64,000 bases of DNA from Bradyrhizobium sp. BR 10289 (GCF_019455385.1 NZ_JACOFR010000030.1:1-64000), one strand, 5' to 3'; counted from the first letter of the stretch, positions 51,601 through 59,896 are shown. Numbers and translations: made by a program. The notes: a model not told the origin generated them from the sequence alone.

Positions 51601-54370
51601 CACGGCCTCCTCGGACGCGGCCAACCACGTCAAGACGCTCACCGCCGACGTGCAGCGCTCGCTGTCGCTGGCCGGCACGACCACGGCGGAATCGATCACC
51701 GCCGGCGCCCGCGATGCGCAGAGCGCGCTGATCGCAGCCTCGACCGAGACCGCCAACCAGATCAAGGCGCTGTCCTCGGACGTGCAGCGCTCGCTCTCGA
51801 TGGCCGGCACCGCGACGGCCGAGACCATCATGACGGGCGCCCGCGAAGCCCAGAGCACGCTGGTCACGGCATCCTCGGATGCGGCGAGCCAGGTCAAGAC
51901 GCTGGCGGCCGAAGTGCATCGTTCGCTCTCGCAGGTCGGCCAGTCCACCGCCGAGACGATCACCACCAGCGCCCGCGACGCCCAGAGCACCCTGCTCTCC
52001 GTCTCCGCCGAGCAGACCAGCCAGGTCCGTTCGCTCGCGGCCGAGATGCAGCGCGCGCTGGCGACCGCCGGCGGCGCCACCATCGAGGCGCTCACCAGCG
52101 GCGTGCGCGAGGCGCAGGGCACGCTGATCTCCGCCTCGACCGATGCGGCGAGCCAGATCAAGTCGCTGACCACGGATATCGAGCGCACGCTGACCGCGGT
52201 CGGCGCCGACACCGCCTCGACCATCCTCAACAGCGCGCGTGAGGCCCAGACCTCGCTGACCTCGACCTCGGCGGATGCCGCGAGCCAGATCCGCACGATC
52301 TCGACCGAGATCGAGCGCGCCCTGAGCACGGCCACCACGAACGCGACCAGCGAGATCCAGACCAGCGCGCTCAACGCCCAGAACGCGCTGATCTCTGCCT
52401 CCAACGAGGCGAGCTCGCGCGTCAAGTCGAGCTCCGCCGATGTCGAGCGTTCGGTGCTCGCCGCCAGCTCCAGCTTCGGCCAGGCCATGACCGGCAAGAC
52501 CGACGAGATCGTCACCTATGTGCAGCAGCAGGCCGACCGCCTCTCGAACATGATCGACGCCAAGCGCGGCGCTCTCGTGGACGCGATCGGCTCGAAGACC
52601 AGCCAGCTCACGCTCGACATCGACCGCGTCACCTCCGATGCGCTGAAGTCGATCGAGACGCGCGGCCATGCCTTCTCGCAGACCATGATGGGCAACGGCT
52701 CGGAAGTCGCTCGCACCATCAACGCGGCGAGCGAGATGGCGACCGGCGCGGTCGGCAAGTCGCTCAAGGACCTCGAGCAGGCCTCGCGCGCGGCGATCGA
52801 CCAGTCGCGCCAGGTCTCGATCGCGGCGGTGACCGAGATGCAGGAGACCAGCAAGATCCTGCGCACCGACACGGTCGCCCTGTTCGAGCGCCTGCGCGAA
52901 GGCAACATCCTCCTGCAGGAGGTGCTGACCGGTGCGCACGACAATCTCAACTCGCTGGAGCGGGCGCTGGTGACCCGTGTCGCCGACTTCGTCTCGGCGA
53001 TGAACGACGTCACCTCGCGCAATGGCGCGGCCACCCAGAACCTGGAAGACCAGCTCAACGTGTTCAACAGCAAGACCACGAAGGCGCTCCAGGACCTCGG
53101 CGAGCTCTCGACCCAGTTCGATGCCCACGGCAAGGCGCTCGTCGAAGCTGCCCAGGTCGTCGAGCAGAGCAACAAGAACACCACCGCCTCCCTCGCCGAG
53201 CGCAAGGCGGCGCTGGAATCGCTGGTCACCACCATCGACCTGCGCACCGCCGATCTCGACCAGCGCCTGTCGCGTTTCACCGGCCTGCTCGATGAATCGC
53301 TAGCCGCCGCCGAAGAGCGTGCCCGCGACATCGCCCGCGTCGTCGCCGAGACCGCCGGCGCCGGCTCGGCCGCGATCACCCGCCAGTTCGAGGCGGTGCG
53401 CGCGGCCTCCGAAGAGGAGCACCGCCAGACCATCGAGGCGATGCACGACATCTACCGCCAGACCACGGACGAGGCGGATGCGATGTTCAAGCAGTCGACG
53501 GAGAAGTTCACCAACCTCGTCTCCAGCATGAAGCAGATGGCCTTCGAGATGCACAACGAGCTCGAAGCCACCCGCAACGAGCTGCGTCGCGGCGTGCTCG
53601 AGATGCCGCAGGAGGCCGCCGAGAGCACCGCGCAGATGCGCAAGGTGATCGTCGACCAGATCGAGGCCCTCGCCGAGCTCAACCGCATCGTGGCCCAGCA
53701 CGGCCGTGGCCTCGACGTCTCGACGGGCGGCCGCGCCTCCGTCGCCGTCCGGCGCCAGGAAGAGCCGGTGATGGCAACGGCGGAGGTTCGTGGCGCCGAG
53801 ATCCGCATGCGTGATACCGGCAGCGCGTCGACGCTGCCGCCGCCGGACCTCGGCATGCCCGCGCCCTCGCGCCGCACCGAAGCGCCGCCGGTTGCCCCTG
53901 GTAGCAACGACCAGGGCCGCGACGGCTGGCTGTCGGACCTGCTCAGCCGCACCGACGCCAACCAGGGCGCACCGACCGGTCGTGAGGCTCCGCGTGGCCG
54001 CCAGGCGCCCGCGCCGCAGCCGCAGGCCAGCAGCAATCCGCTGGAGTCGCTGTCGCTCGATATCGGCCGGCTGATGGACCGCAACCTCGCCGCCGAGATG
54101 TGGGACCGCTACCAGCGCGGCGAGAACAAGGCGTTCACCAAGCGCCTCTACACGCCCGCGGGCCAGAAGGCTTTTGACGAGGTCGCCCGCAAATATCGGG
54201 CCGACCGCAACTTCAAAGGCACGGTCGACCGCTACGTCGCCGAGTTCGAGCGCCTGCTCGACGAAGTCGCCCGCGACGGCCGCGGCCCCCAGGAGCTGCG
54301 CAGCCACCTGACCTCGGAAACGGGCCTGGTGTACACGCTGCTCGCGCATGCGGCGGGCCGGCTGGGGTAG
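48668..54370 (+). CDS. Giant membrane-anchored coiled-coil protein, growth-pole-ring (GPR/RgsE) type
   Basis: A 1,900-residue protein. Residues 1-100 are disordered and Pro-rich. Two membrane helices (about 108-130 and 142-167) anchor it in the inner membrane. About 1,500 residues of amphipathic helix follow, with two internal repeat classes: six 22-residue units near nt 50573-50968 (IDTRLTHLTTTLTGGAEQAL type) and nine 44-residue units (four 11-mers each) near nt 51300-52500. The C-terminal 300 residues hold a Pro-rich linker and a compact helical domain (LMDRNLAAEMWDRYQRGENK). Apolipoprotein-like 11-mer helices and this size match GPR of Agrobacterium and RgsE of Sinorhizobium, which organise polar growth. 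Identity is by family resemblance, not search. Confidence 0.8.
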   Translation: MANTPKKVKDPTEVALSAIQEALNISDTAADTSRNAAMRNESSPPVAPPAPPIFDEPSFEPRPAANERAVFDPIEEPRSPRRAANDDRATIGQLLQTLQTGRPTRNIYTGAIIFTVVWLAACAALTVGFLPSIRAAMGESGGVLAIAGLVTMFFAPIMLFFFLASLVWRGQQMSAVAQAMAQVAIRFSEPEGSASDSMVTVGQAIRREVAAMGDGIERAIARAGELETLVANEVAALERAYSDNEVRIRALLQDIAHQRDNLVGQAEQVRSAISGVQIDLRHDIALISDAIASRVDEVAKSITGALEERGAHITQALSNAGDNMILALGERGGDLLDRLEEASNETTRAVLDASERLTTSLNFKTGHVHDEFVDLADRVHEMLNERIDRITGEFEQRSAAIVDGISDRTEQVHDSLKNSSDSLLLELELRSNDLSAKIDDAGNRLATQIMTSGDKASEALDATVNTLVAKVVSQTETAHDSLSLQMSAFDELVKNQGTELVEKFARDSGTLGALITRHISEFDRTVKTFGGEIVERMGQRTHDIHETLKTYVDNFDTRFTANGGEITAVLDQRLVQFETTIGERVANLDASLNGKIASLDGTIEGHIKTFDDRLVGRVAALEASFDTRAKSVTETIDGRLNLLSTSLTDGATQAIHSIDTRLTHLTTTLTGGAEQALGAIDSRLTNLTASLTEGAAQSIQSIDTRLTHLTTTLTGGATQALESIDSRLTYLSTAVTNGAQQAVQSIDTRLTLLTSTLTDGTAQAIEAVDRRITGVADLIDGRSTHLTDTVTARFQDIQQAIETKVGAVASDIDVRVAQFEDLLGSRVEAVAGRIESSGRQASEDMMSRAEMISTAIRSHVEDAERSLTNLVVNTSETIQTGARTAQQSLMTVSSDVNAQLKMTSAEVERALTAVGTGAANSILTSAREAQSTLVAASGDASNQIKGLAADVERTLSAAGSATAASILAGAREVQTTLVTASSDAANHVKTLTADVQRSLSLAGTTTAESITAGARDAQSALIAASTETANQIKALSSDVQRSLSMAGTATAETIMTGAREAQSTLVTASSDAASQVKTLAAEVHRSLSQVGQSTAETITTSARDAQSTLLSVSAEQTSQVRSLAAEMQRALATAGGATIEALTSGVREAQGTLISASTDAASQIKSLTTDIERTLTAVGADTASTILNSAREAQTSLTSTSADAASQIRTISTEIERALSTATTNATSEIQTSALNAQNALISASNEASSRVKSSSADVERSVLAASSSFGQAMTGKTDEIVTYVQQQADRLSNMIDAKRGALVDAIGSKTSQLTLDIDRVTSDALKSIETRGHAFSQTMMGNGSEVARTINAASEMATGAVGKSLKDLEQASRAAIDQSRQVSIAAVTEMQETSKILRTDTVALFERLREGNILLQEVLTGAHDNLNSLERALVTRVADFVSAMNDVTSRNGAATQNLEDQLNVFNSKTTKALQDLGELSTQFDAHGKALVEAAQVVEQSNKNTTASLAERKAALESLVTTIDLRTADLDQRLSRFTGLLDESLAAAEERARDIARVVAETAGAGSAAITRQFEAVRAASEEEHRQTIEAMHDIYRQTTDEADAMFKQSTEKFTNLVSSMKQMAFEMHNELEATRNELRRGVLEMPQEAAESTAQMRKVIVDQIEALAELNRIVAQHGRGLDVSTGGRASVAVRRQEEPVMATAEVRGAEIRMRDTGSASTLPPPDLGMPAPSRRTEAPPVAPGSNDQGRDGWLSDLLSRTDANQGAPTGREAPRGRQAPAPQPQASSNPLESLSLDIGRLMDRNLAAEMWDRYQRGENKAFTKRLYTPAGQKAFDEVARKYRADRNFKGTVDRYVAEFERLLDEVARDGRGPQELRSHLTSETGLVYTLLAHAAGRLG
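50573..50968 (+). repeat. Six tandem 66-bp units inside the giant protein gene
   Basis: Units encode 22 residues of the form IDxRLTxLTTTLTGGAxQAL. Copies are highly alike, with variation at positions 3, 7 and the last few residues. This 22-residue period is that of apolipoprotein-type amphipathic helices. Confidence 0.85.
51300..52500 (+). repeat. Nine tandem 132-bp units inside the giant protein gene
   Basis: Units encode 44 residues starting with ARxAQSTLxxAS and containing SDAxxxxKxLxADVxRxL. Copies begin with GARTAQQS, SAREAQST, GAREVQTT, GARDAQSA, GAREAQST, SARDAQST, GVREAQGT, SAREAQTS and SALNAQNA. Strain-to-strain copy-number change is possible. Confidence 0.85.
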
Positions 54371-54399
54371 GCGTCGATAGCCACCACGAATAGCGAATG

Positions 54400-54429
54400 A
54401 AAACGGAGGCCTCGCGGCCTCCGTTTTTT
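54400..54429 (+). terminator. Intrinsic terminator of the giant coiled-coil gene
   Basis: A 12-bp stem AAAACGGAGGCC and GGCCTCCGTTTT with loop TCGC, followed by a T-run, 30 bp after the stop codon. It is a strong rho-independent stop. Confidence 0.92.
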
Positions 54430-54459
54430 GTTTGAGCGCAGCATTCGAAAGGCTCTCGT

Positions 54460-54595
54460 GCCCCGGACGCAGCGCAGCGCCTCTTCGGCGGTGCGCTGCT
54501 GAGCCGGGGCCCATGTCACGGCGTTGTGCCGTGTAGCCTCTGGGTCCCGGCTCTGCGCAGCAGCGTTGCACGCTGCAGCGCGTCCGGGACACGAG
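54460..54595. repeat. GTGCCCCGGACGCAGCGCAG repeat, copy 2
   Basis: Very similar to the copy at 16800. The outer arms are CGTGCCCCGGACGC and GCGTCCGGGACACG and the inner arms are GAGCCGGGGCCC and GGGTCCCGGCTC. Confidence 0.85.
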
Positions 54596-54616
54596 ACCTG
54601 GGCACAATCTCTCGGC

Positions 54617-54704
54617 CGTCATTGCGAGGAGCTCTTGCGACGAAGCAATCCAGAATTGCCCGCATGGAGGGATTCTGGATTGCTTCGCTACGCTCGCAAT
54701 GACG
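54617..54704. repeat. CGTCATTGCGAG repeat, copy 3
   Basis: An 88-bp palindrome with inner arms AAGCAATCCAGAAT and ATTCTGGATTGCTT. It stands next to the preceding repeat, so two families are stacked between the giant gene terminator and the 3' end of mlaD. Confidence 0.85.
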
Positions 54705-54722
54705 AGGAGATGGGCTACACGC

Positions 54723-55598
54723 CTACTGCCGCCTCCGCTCCGGCGTCGCCGCCGGCTTCGGCGGCTCGGGAGGCGGCGGCGGTGGCGCGCTGTTGCTGGC
54801 GCCGAACAGCACGCGGGTCGGGTTGCGGTCGAAATTGTTCACGGCGCGGCTGATGTCGCCGAGGGTGCGGCGGCCGTCGGCCATCAAGGCGCCGGAGCGC
54901 TTGTCGAAATCGTCGGCGAGCTCGCGGATCGACTTCACCGCCTGGAACAGCTCGCCGCCGTCCTTGCCGCCAGCGAGCGTGTTGAGGCCGAGCATGAGAT
55001 TGTCGGCCTTGAGCATCACGCCGTCGACCTTGGCCATCACGCCGTCGATCTTCTCGGAATTGCGCGCCAGCGAGTTGGTGAAGGTCTCCAGATTCTTCAG
55101 CGAGTTCTTCACCGACTCCTGATTGTCGGCGACGATCTTGTTGATGTTCTGCAGCGTGCCGCGGATCGCTTCGGTGACGTCCTGGAGCTTATTGGGATCG
55201 GCCGTCAGCGTCGGGATGCCGTCCTCGTCGAGCGGCGGCGGCGGCGCAGCTTCTTCGCCGCCCTTGAGCGAGATCGCGGCAACGCCGGTGAGGCCCTGGA
55301 ATTCGAGGCCGACCAGGGTGTCCTTGCGGATTGGGGCGTTGTTCTCGACCATGGCGAGCGCGACAACCCGCCGCGGATTGTCGAGCTTCACCGAAACCAC
55401 CTCGCCCACCCGGATACCGTTGAAATTGACGCTACCGCCGTTGCGCAGGCCCGCCGCCGGGCCCTCGAACACGACGCGCAAGGGGCTGCGCTGCTTGGTG
55501 GTGTGCAACGACTGGAACCAGAGCACGAAGCCGATGGCCGCTGCGATCACCGCCAGCGTGAACGATCCGATCAGTACGTAATTCGCCCGCGTTTCCAT
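54723..55598 (-). CDS. mlaD: MlaD-type MCE-domain lipid transport protein
   Basis: Periplasmic lipid-binding subunit of an Mla-like ABC system that moves phospholipids between outer and inner membranes. The 291-residue protein has one N-terminal membrane helix (YVLIGSFTLAVIAAAIGFVL), an MCE domain (SPLRVVFEGPAAGLRNGGSV then NFNGIRVGEVVSVKLD) at about 40-115, and a long helical C-terminal part (QNINKIVADNQESVKNSLKN) ending in a Pro-rich tail. The start follows GTAGCCGGAGTAGCAGCTG. It is the last gene of the operon mlaE-mlaF-mlaD. No MlaC or MlaA gene is seen nearby. Confidence 0.9.
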   Translation of the reverse strand: METRANYVLIGSFTLAVIAAAIGFVLWFQSLHTTKQRSPLRVVFEGPAAGLRNGGSVNFNGIRVGEVVSVKLDNPRRVVALAMVENNAPIRKDTLVGLEFQGLTGVAAISLKGGEEAAPPPPLDEDGIPTLTADPNKLQDVTEAIRGTLQNINKIVADNQESVKNSLKNLETFTNSLARNSEKIDGVMAKVDGVMLKADNLMLGLNTLAGGKDGGELFQAVKSIRELADDFDKRSGALMADGRRTLGDISRAVNNFDRNPTRVLFGASNSAPPPPPPEPPKPAATPERRRQ

Positions 55599-55618
55599 CA
55601 GCTGCTACTCCGGCTACC

Positions 55619-56395
55619 TCAGCCCATGACCGCGCGGGCGCGCTTGCCATGGAAATATTGCCTCAGCCAGGGATGCTGCGAGGCCTGCATGTCGGCGATC
55701 GACCCTGCCGCAATGATCTTACCGTTCCCTAAAACGGCGATGCGGTCACATGCTGTGTAAAGGCTGTCGAGATCGTGGGTTACCATGAAAACGGTCAGCC
55801 CCAAAGTCCGCTGGAGCGTACGCACCAGCTCGTCGAAATCGCCGGCGCCGATCGGATCGAGGCCCGAGGTCGGCTCGTCGAGGAACACCAGATCCGGGTC
55901 GAGCGAGAGCGCGCGCGCCAGCGCGACGCGCTTGATCATGCCGCCCGACAATTCCGACGGAAAGCGCTCGGCCACTTCGGGCTTGAGGCCGACCATGGTG
56001 AGCTTGGCCATGGTGATCTCGTCCATCAACCGCTGCGAGACGCGAAGATATTCGCGCATCGGAAACTGGATGTTCTGCCGCACGGTCAACGAGGAGAACA
56101 GCGCGCCCTGCTGGAACAGCACGCCCCAACGGCGCTCCACGTTGCGGCGCTGGGAGGTGTTGGAGGAATCGAGATCGACGCCGAACACTTCGATGGAGCC
56201 GGCAATCTTCGGCACGAGACCGATGATGGTGCGCGTCAGCACCGACTTGCCGGCGCCCGAGGGACCGACGAATCCGAGGATCTCGCCGCGCTTGACGTCG
56301 AGGTTGAGGCCGTCGAGCACGCGCGTCGATCCGAACTGCACCGTGATGTCGCGGACGCGGATGATCGGGTTTTGAATCTCGCCCGTCATCGTCAC
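55619..56395 (-). CDS. mlaF: MlaF-type ABC transporter ATPase
   Basis: A 258-residue ATPase powering lipid transport with MlaE. Its Walker A is GFVGPSGAGKSVLTRTI, the signature LSGGM sits in the middle, Walker B is DLVFLDEPTSGLDPIG, and the switch His lies in VFMVTHDLDSL. The last 20 residues (QHPWLRQYFHGKRARAVMG) form the family tail that contacts the STAS partner. Its start overlaps the mlaE stop by 4 bp; mlaD begins 20 bp after its stop. Confidence 0.93.
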   Translation of the reverse strand: MTMTGEIQNPIIRVRDITVQFGSTRVLDGLNLDVKRGEILGFVGPSGAGKSVLTRTIIGLVPKIAGSIEVFGVDLDSSNTSQRRNVERRWGVLFQQGALFSSLTVRQNIQFPMREYLRVSQRLMDEITMAKLTMVGLKPEVAERFPSELSGGMIKRVALARALSLDPDLVFLDEPTSGLDPIGAGDFDELVRTLQRTLGLTVFMVTHDLDSLYTACDRIAVLGNGKIIAAGSIADMQASQHPWLRQYFHGKRARAVMG

Positions 56396-57540
56396 ATCCC
56401 GATCGAGGCAAAGAAGATGGCGAACACGCCGTCCATCACGATGACGAAGAAAATGCCTTTCACCACCGAAGCCGTGGTGTGCTGTCCGAGCGATTCCGCG
56501 CTGCCCTGTACCGCGAGCCCTTCGACGCAGGCGACGATGCCGATCACGGCCGCCATCACGGGTGCCTTGACTATGCCGACGATGAAATGATCGATCGAGA
56601 TGGCATCGCGCAGGCGGAGCAGGAACGCCTCGGGATCGACGCCACCATAGAGCCAGGCGACGAGCCCGCCGCCATAGAGCGCGGCCATCGCGCCGAGGAA
56701 GGCGAGGATCGGCAGCGCCAGCACCAGCGCCAGCATGCGCGGCAGCACCAGCACCTCGATCGGGTCAAAGCCCATGGTGCGCAGCGCGTCGATCTCTTCC
56801 CGCATCTTCATCGAGCCGAGCTCGGCGGTGTAGGCGCTGCCCGAGCGCCCCGCGACCATGATCGCGACCAGCAGCACGCCGATCTCGCGCAGCACCAGCA
56901 CGCCGAGCATGTCGACCACGAAGATGTCGGCGCCGAAGCGGCGGAAATGGAAAATGCCTTGCTGGGCGATGATGCAGCCGATCAGGAAGGTGATCAGCAC
57001 GATGATCGGCACCGCGCGCCAGCACACCTGCTCCATATGGTGCACGGTCGAGGTCAGGCGGAACGAGCGCGGATGGATCAGGACGCGAAACCACGCCGCG
57101 AGCACGGCGCCGAGCATGTCGATCAGGCCTGCCACGGTGCCGGCCAATCCGGCGACGGTGCGACCGATCTGCTCCAGCATGCCGGTGATGGTGATCGTCC
57201 CGCGGTCCACCACGGGGGTCGCCCGGACCCGGCGCACCTCGTCGACGAGGCTCGAATAGTTCGCCGAGAGCCCAGCGATCTGCGCTTCGACCTGCCCTTG
57301 GGTCAGGCTGCGGCGCAGCCGCTCGATCAGCCAGGCGCCGAAGGTGTCGAGCTTGGCGACCTCGGAGACGTCGATGAAGATGCTTTGGGGACCGCCGGCC
57401 AGCTTCTCGGCGTCCGCCACCATCCGCTCCAGGACCGGCGCGAAGCTCGCCGTCCAGGTTCCGGTGGCACAGAGGGCCAGCGCGTTGCCTTTGGCAATCC
57501 GTTCCAGCTTGGGATCGCCGCTCAAGAGGTCCGCTCCCAT
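56392..57540 (-). CDS. mlaE: MlaE-type permease fused to a STAS (MlaB-like) domain
   Basis: A 382-residue protein. Residues about 25-105 form a STAS domain (CATGTWTASFAPVLERMVAD, SIFIDVSEVAKLDTFGAWLI) like the separate MlaB of enterobacteria. The remainder is an MlaE permease with five or so helices (VCWRAVPIIVLITFLIGCII, FGADIFVVDMLGVLVLREIG, GSMKMREEIDALRTMGFDPI with the coupling helix to the ATPase). The first gene of the minus-strand operon, with ATG at 57540. The fused arrangement spares a free MlaB gene. Confidence 0.93.
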   Translation of the reverse strand: MGADLLSGDPKLERIAKGNALALCATGTWTASFAPVLERMVADAEKLAGGPQSIFIDVSEVAKLDTFGAWLIERLRRSLTQGQVEAQIAGLSANYSSLVDEVRRVRATPVVDRGTITITGMLEQIGRTVAGLAGTVAGLIDMLGAVLAAWFRVLIHPRSFRLTSTVHHMEQVCWRAVPIIVLITFLIGCIIAQQGIFHFRRFGADIFVVDMLGVLVLREIGVLLVAIMVAGRSGSAYTAELGSMKMREEIDALRTMGFDPIEVLVLPRMLALVLALPILAFLGAMAALYGGGLVAWLYGGVDPEAFLLRLRDAISIDHFIVGIVKAPVMAAVIGIVACVEGLAVQGSAESLGQHTTASVVKGIFFVIVMDGVFAIFFASIGM

Positions 57541-57659
57541 GACGGGGCGGAGAAAATCAGATGGTTGCGCACACGCCCTTACCCGGAGAAGGTATCCCCA
57601 ACTGGTTAACGTTAGTTGCTAGAGGTAACTAGCAGGTTCAGATTTCGCCAGAGTTCAAA

Positions 57660-58655
57660 ATGACTTCCACGAAATTGGCCGCCCTGGCGGCGCGAATCGA
57701 GCGCTTTCCCATCTCCGGCAGCTTCACGATCAGCCGGGGCGCCAAGACCGAGGCCGTGACCGTCGTGGCCGAAGTCAGCCGCGACGGCCTGACCGGCCGC
57801 GGCGAATGCGTGCCCTATCCCCGCTACGGCGAGACCCCGGAGGCGACGCTGGCCGCCCTTCAGACCATGCAGGCGGCCGTGGCCGGCGGGCTCACCCGCC
57901 AGGCCCTGCAAGCCGCCATGCCCCCTGGCGCTGCCCGGAACGCGCTGGATTGCGCCCTGATCGACCTGGAGGCCAAGGCGTCGGGCGCGCGGGCCTGGAA
58001 CCTGCTCGACCGCCCGGTCCCGGGCGAGCGCACCACCGCCTACACTATCTCGTTAGGGACCCCCGAGGCCATGGCAGCCGCCACGGCCAAAGCCGCGCAC
58101 CGGCCCCTGCTCAAGATCAAGCTCGGCGGCGATGGCGATCCAGAGCGCATCGCGGCTGTGCGCGAGGCAGCCCCCGAATCCGAGCTGATCGTCGATGCCA
58201 ACGAGTCCTGGACCGAGGCCAATCTGGAGCAGAACCTGGCCGCCTGCGACGCCGTCGGCGTCACCCTGGTCGAGCAGCCGCTCCCGGCAGGCAAGGACGA
58301 CGCGCTGGCGCGGATCAAGCGGCCGCTGGCGGTCTGCGCCGACGAGAGCGTGCATGACCGCAACTCGCTGGCGCCGCTCCGCGCACGCTACGATGCCGTG
58401 AACATCAAGCTCGACAAGACCGGCGGCCTCACCGAGGCGCTTGCGATGGCAGATGCCGCGCAGGCGCTCGGCTTCGAGATCATGATCGGCTGCATGGTCG
58501 CAACCTCGCTGTCGATGGCGCCTGCCATGCTGGTGACGCCGCAGGCGCGCTTCGTCGACCTCGACGGCCCCTTGCTGCTCGCGCGCGATCGCGATCATGG
58601 CCTGCGTTATGACGACAGCCTGGTCTATCCGCCGGATGCCTCGCTCTGGGGCTGA
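57660..58655 (+). CDS. Dipeptide epimerase (enolase superfamily, L-Ala-D/L-Glu type)
   Basis: A 331-residue muconate-lactonising subgroup enzyme. It has the KxK catalytic pair LLKIKLGGDGD, metal ligands in LIVDANESWTEANLEQNLA, VTLVEQPLP and VCADESVHD, and the second lysine in NIKLDKTGGL. The subgroup epimerises L-Ala-D-Glu or related dipeptides from peptidoglycan. The last 31 bp overlap the convergent MFS gene. A dipeptide substrate is inferred from family resemblance. ATG at 57660; Shine-Dalgarno weak. Confidence 0.88.
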   Translation: MTSTKLAALAARIERFPISGSFTISRGAKTEAVTVVAEVSRDGLTGRGECVPYPRYGETPEATLAALQTMQAAVAGGLTRQALQAAMPPGAARNALDCALIDLEAKASGARAWNLLDRPVPGERTTAYTISLGTPEAMAAATAKAAHRPLLKIKLGGDGDPERIAAVREAAPESELIVDANESWTEANLEQNLAACDAVGVTLVEQPLPAGKDDALARIKRPLAVCADESVHDRNSLAPLRARYDAVNIKLDKTGGLTEALAMADAAQALGFEIMIGCMVATSLSMAPAMLVTPQARFVDLDGPLLLARDRDHGLRYDDSLVYPPDASLWG

Positions 58656-59821
58656 GCGATCAGCCGGTGCCGCGCCGACCAGATCACGAGCGCACCTAGC
58701 GCGGCCATTGCGGCCATCACGTAATATAGGCTGTCGCCGATACGGGCATAGATCGCGCCTGACGCGATCGAGGTGGTTGCGCCCAAGAGCCCGTTGCATG
58801 CGGCGTAATAGCCCTGCCCCCGCGCGATCTGATGCGGCGGCACGCGCTGCACCAGCAGGCTCATGGTGCCGACCATGGTCATGCCGAAGGTCAGGCCGTG
58901 ACCGAGCTGTGCGACCACAAGCAGCGCGAGCGGCGGCTCGTTGGCGGTGACGATCCAGCGCAGCACGGCGCTGACACCTCCGATCGCCATCAGCGACGAC
59001 GGATGCAGCGAGAAACGCGGCGACAGCGCGAACACGACGATCTCGGCGATCACGCCCAGCGTCCACAGCCCCGCGATCGTCAGCCCACTGATCCCGTGCT
59101 GCTGCCAATTGATGGCCGAGAAGGTGTAGTAAGCAACGTGGCTGCCCTGGATCAGCGCCGCCGAGGCGATCACCGCCCAGAAGCCGCCATCGCGCAGCAG
59201 CGCCTGGCTCGGCTGTGCCTCCGTCGGCCTTCGCCTGATATCGTCGAGCGGCTGAAGCAGGAGGCCGGCCGCGACAGCGACGACAGCCCATGCGACGATC
59301 ACCCAGATCAGGTCGCGCGCCGCGATGATGTCGACGAGAGCGCCGCACGCAAGCGAGCCGGCGGCGAATGCCGCCGAGCCCCACAGCCGCAGCGGGCCGT
59401 AATCGAGCCCGTAACGCGCGACACCGCGCAGCGCATAGGCATCGGTGAGCGGCGTCGTCGGCGTCCACATCACGCAGGTGAGCGCATAGATCAGGAACAG
59501 CGCCAGCGGCTGATGCTGCAAACCGACCGCAGCAAAGCCGAGCGCGGTCGCCAGCACCGACACCATCAGGGCGGCGCGAATGGCTTGTCGCTTTTCGGCA
59601 AAGGCGGTGACCTGCGGCAAAGTGGTGAAGCGCGTGATCGCCGGCAGCGCATTGATGAGGCCGATCCAGCCCGCGTCGATGCCGATGGCCTTCAGCCAGA
59701 CCGGAAAGAACGGCAGATGCGTGCCCGCGACCGCGAAGACCGCCGCATAGAACAGCGCCAGACTCATGGCGAATCGCCGCTTCACGGTCGCCGGCGTGGG
59801 GATTTGTGATTCGCTCTGCAT
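58625..59821 (-). CDS. MFS transporter (HcaT/PPP family-like)
   Basis: A 398-residue major facilitator starting MQSESQIPTPATVKRRFAMS with about 12 helices. THLPFFPVWLKAIGIDAGWI in helix 1-2 and LWGSAAFAAGSLACGALVDI match 3-phenylpropionate/HcaT- and nucleoside-permease-like MFS branches. The ATG at 59821 is chosen; a reading frame open for a further 1.5 kb upstream is an antisense shadow of the Ala-rich gene. Its end overlaps the dipeptide epimerase gene by 31 bp on the opposite strand. Substrate unknown; a peptide or muropeptide import role with its neighbour is only a guess. Confidence 0.85.
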   Translation of the reverse strand: MQSESQIPTPATVKRRFAMSLALFYAAVFAVAGTHLPFFPVWLKAIGIDAGWIGLINALPAITRFTTLPQVTAFAEKRQAIRAALMVSVLATALGFAAVGLQHQPLALFLIYALTCVMWTPTTPLTDAYALRGVARYGLDYGPLRLWGSAAFAAGSLACGALVDIIAARDLIWVIVAWAVVAVAAGLLLQPLDDIRRRPTEAQPSQALLRDGGFWAVIASAALIQGSHVAYYTFSAINWQQHGISGLTIAGLWTLGVIAEIVVFALSPRFSLHPSSLMAIGGVSAVLRWIVTANEPPLALLVVAQLGHGLTFGMTMVGTMSLLVQRVPPHQIARGQGYYAACNGLLGATTSIASGAIYARIGDSLYYVMAAMAALGALVIWSARHRLIAQPQSEASGG

Positions 59822-59896
59822 CAAACCAATTGCGATTCGGTCGATATCGTGGTGATCGTTACAGTAACGCGCAGTGATTTGCGCGACGAGATTGTC

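Noticed and set aside
51300..52500. A satellite or CRISPR-type DNA repeat
   Set aside because: The 132-bp period stays in frame, encodes 44-residue helical units and accumulates synonymous-type differences, so it is a protein repeat.
48500..53128. A 1,542-codon open frame on the minus strand opposite the giant coiled-coil gene
   Set aside because: It is a shadow of the repetitive, high-GC plus-strand gene. Its product is Arg/Gly/Asp-rich with periodic repeats mirroring the sense repeats, has no recognisable domain, and spans the real gene's promoter side.
54460..54704. CRISPR-like array
   Set aside because: The repeated sequences here are two different palindromic elements, not equal-length direct repeats with unique spacers, and no cas genes are present.
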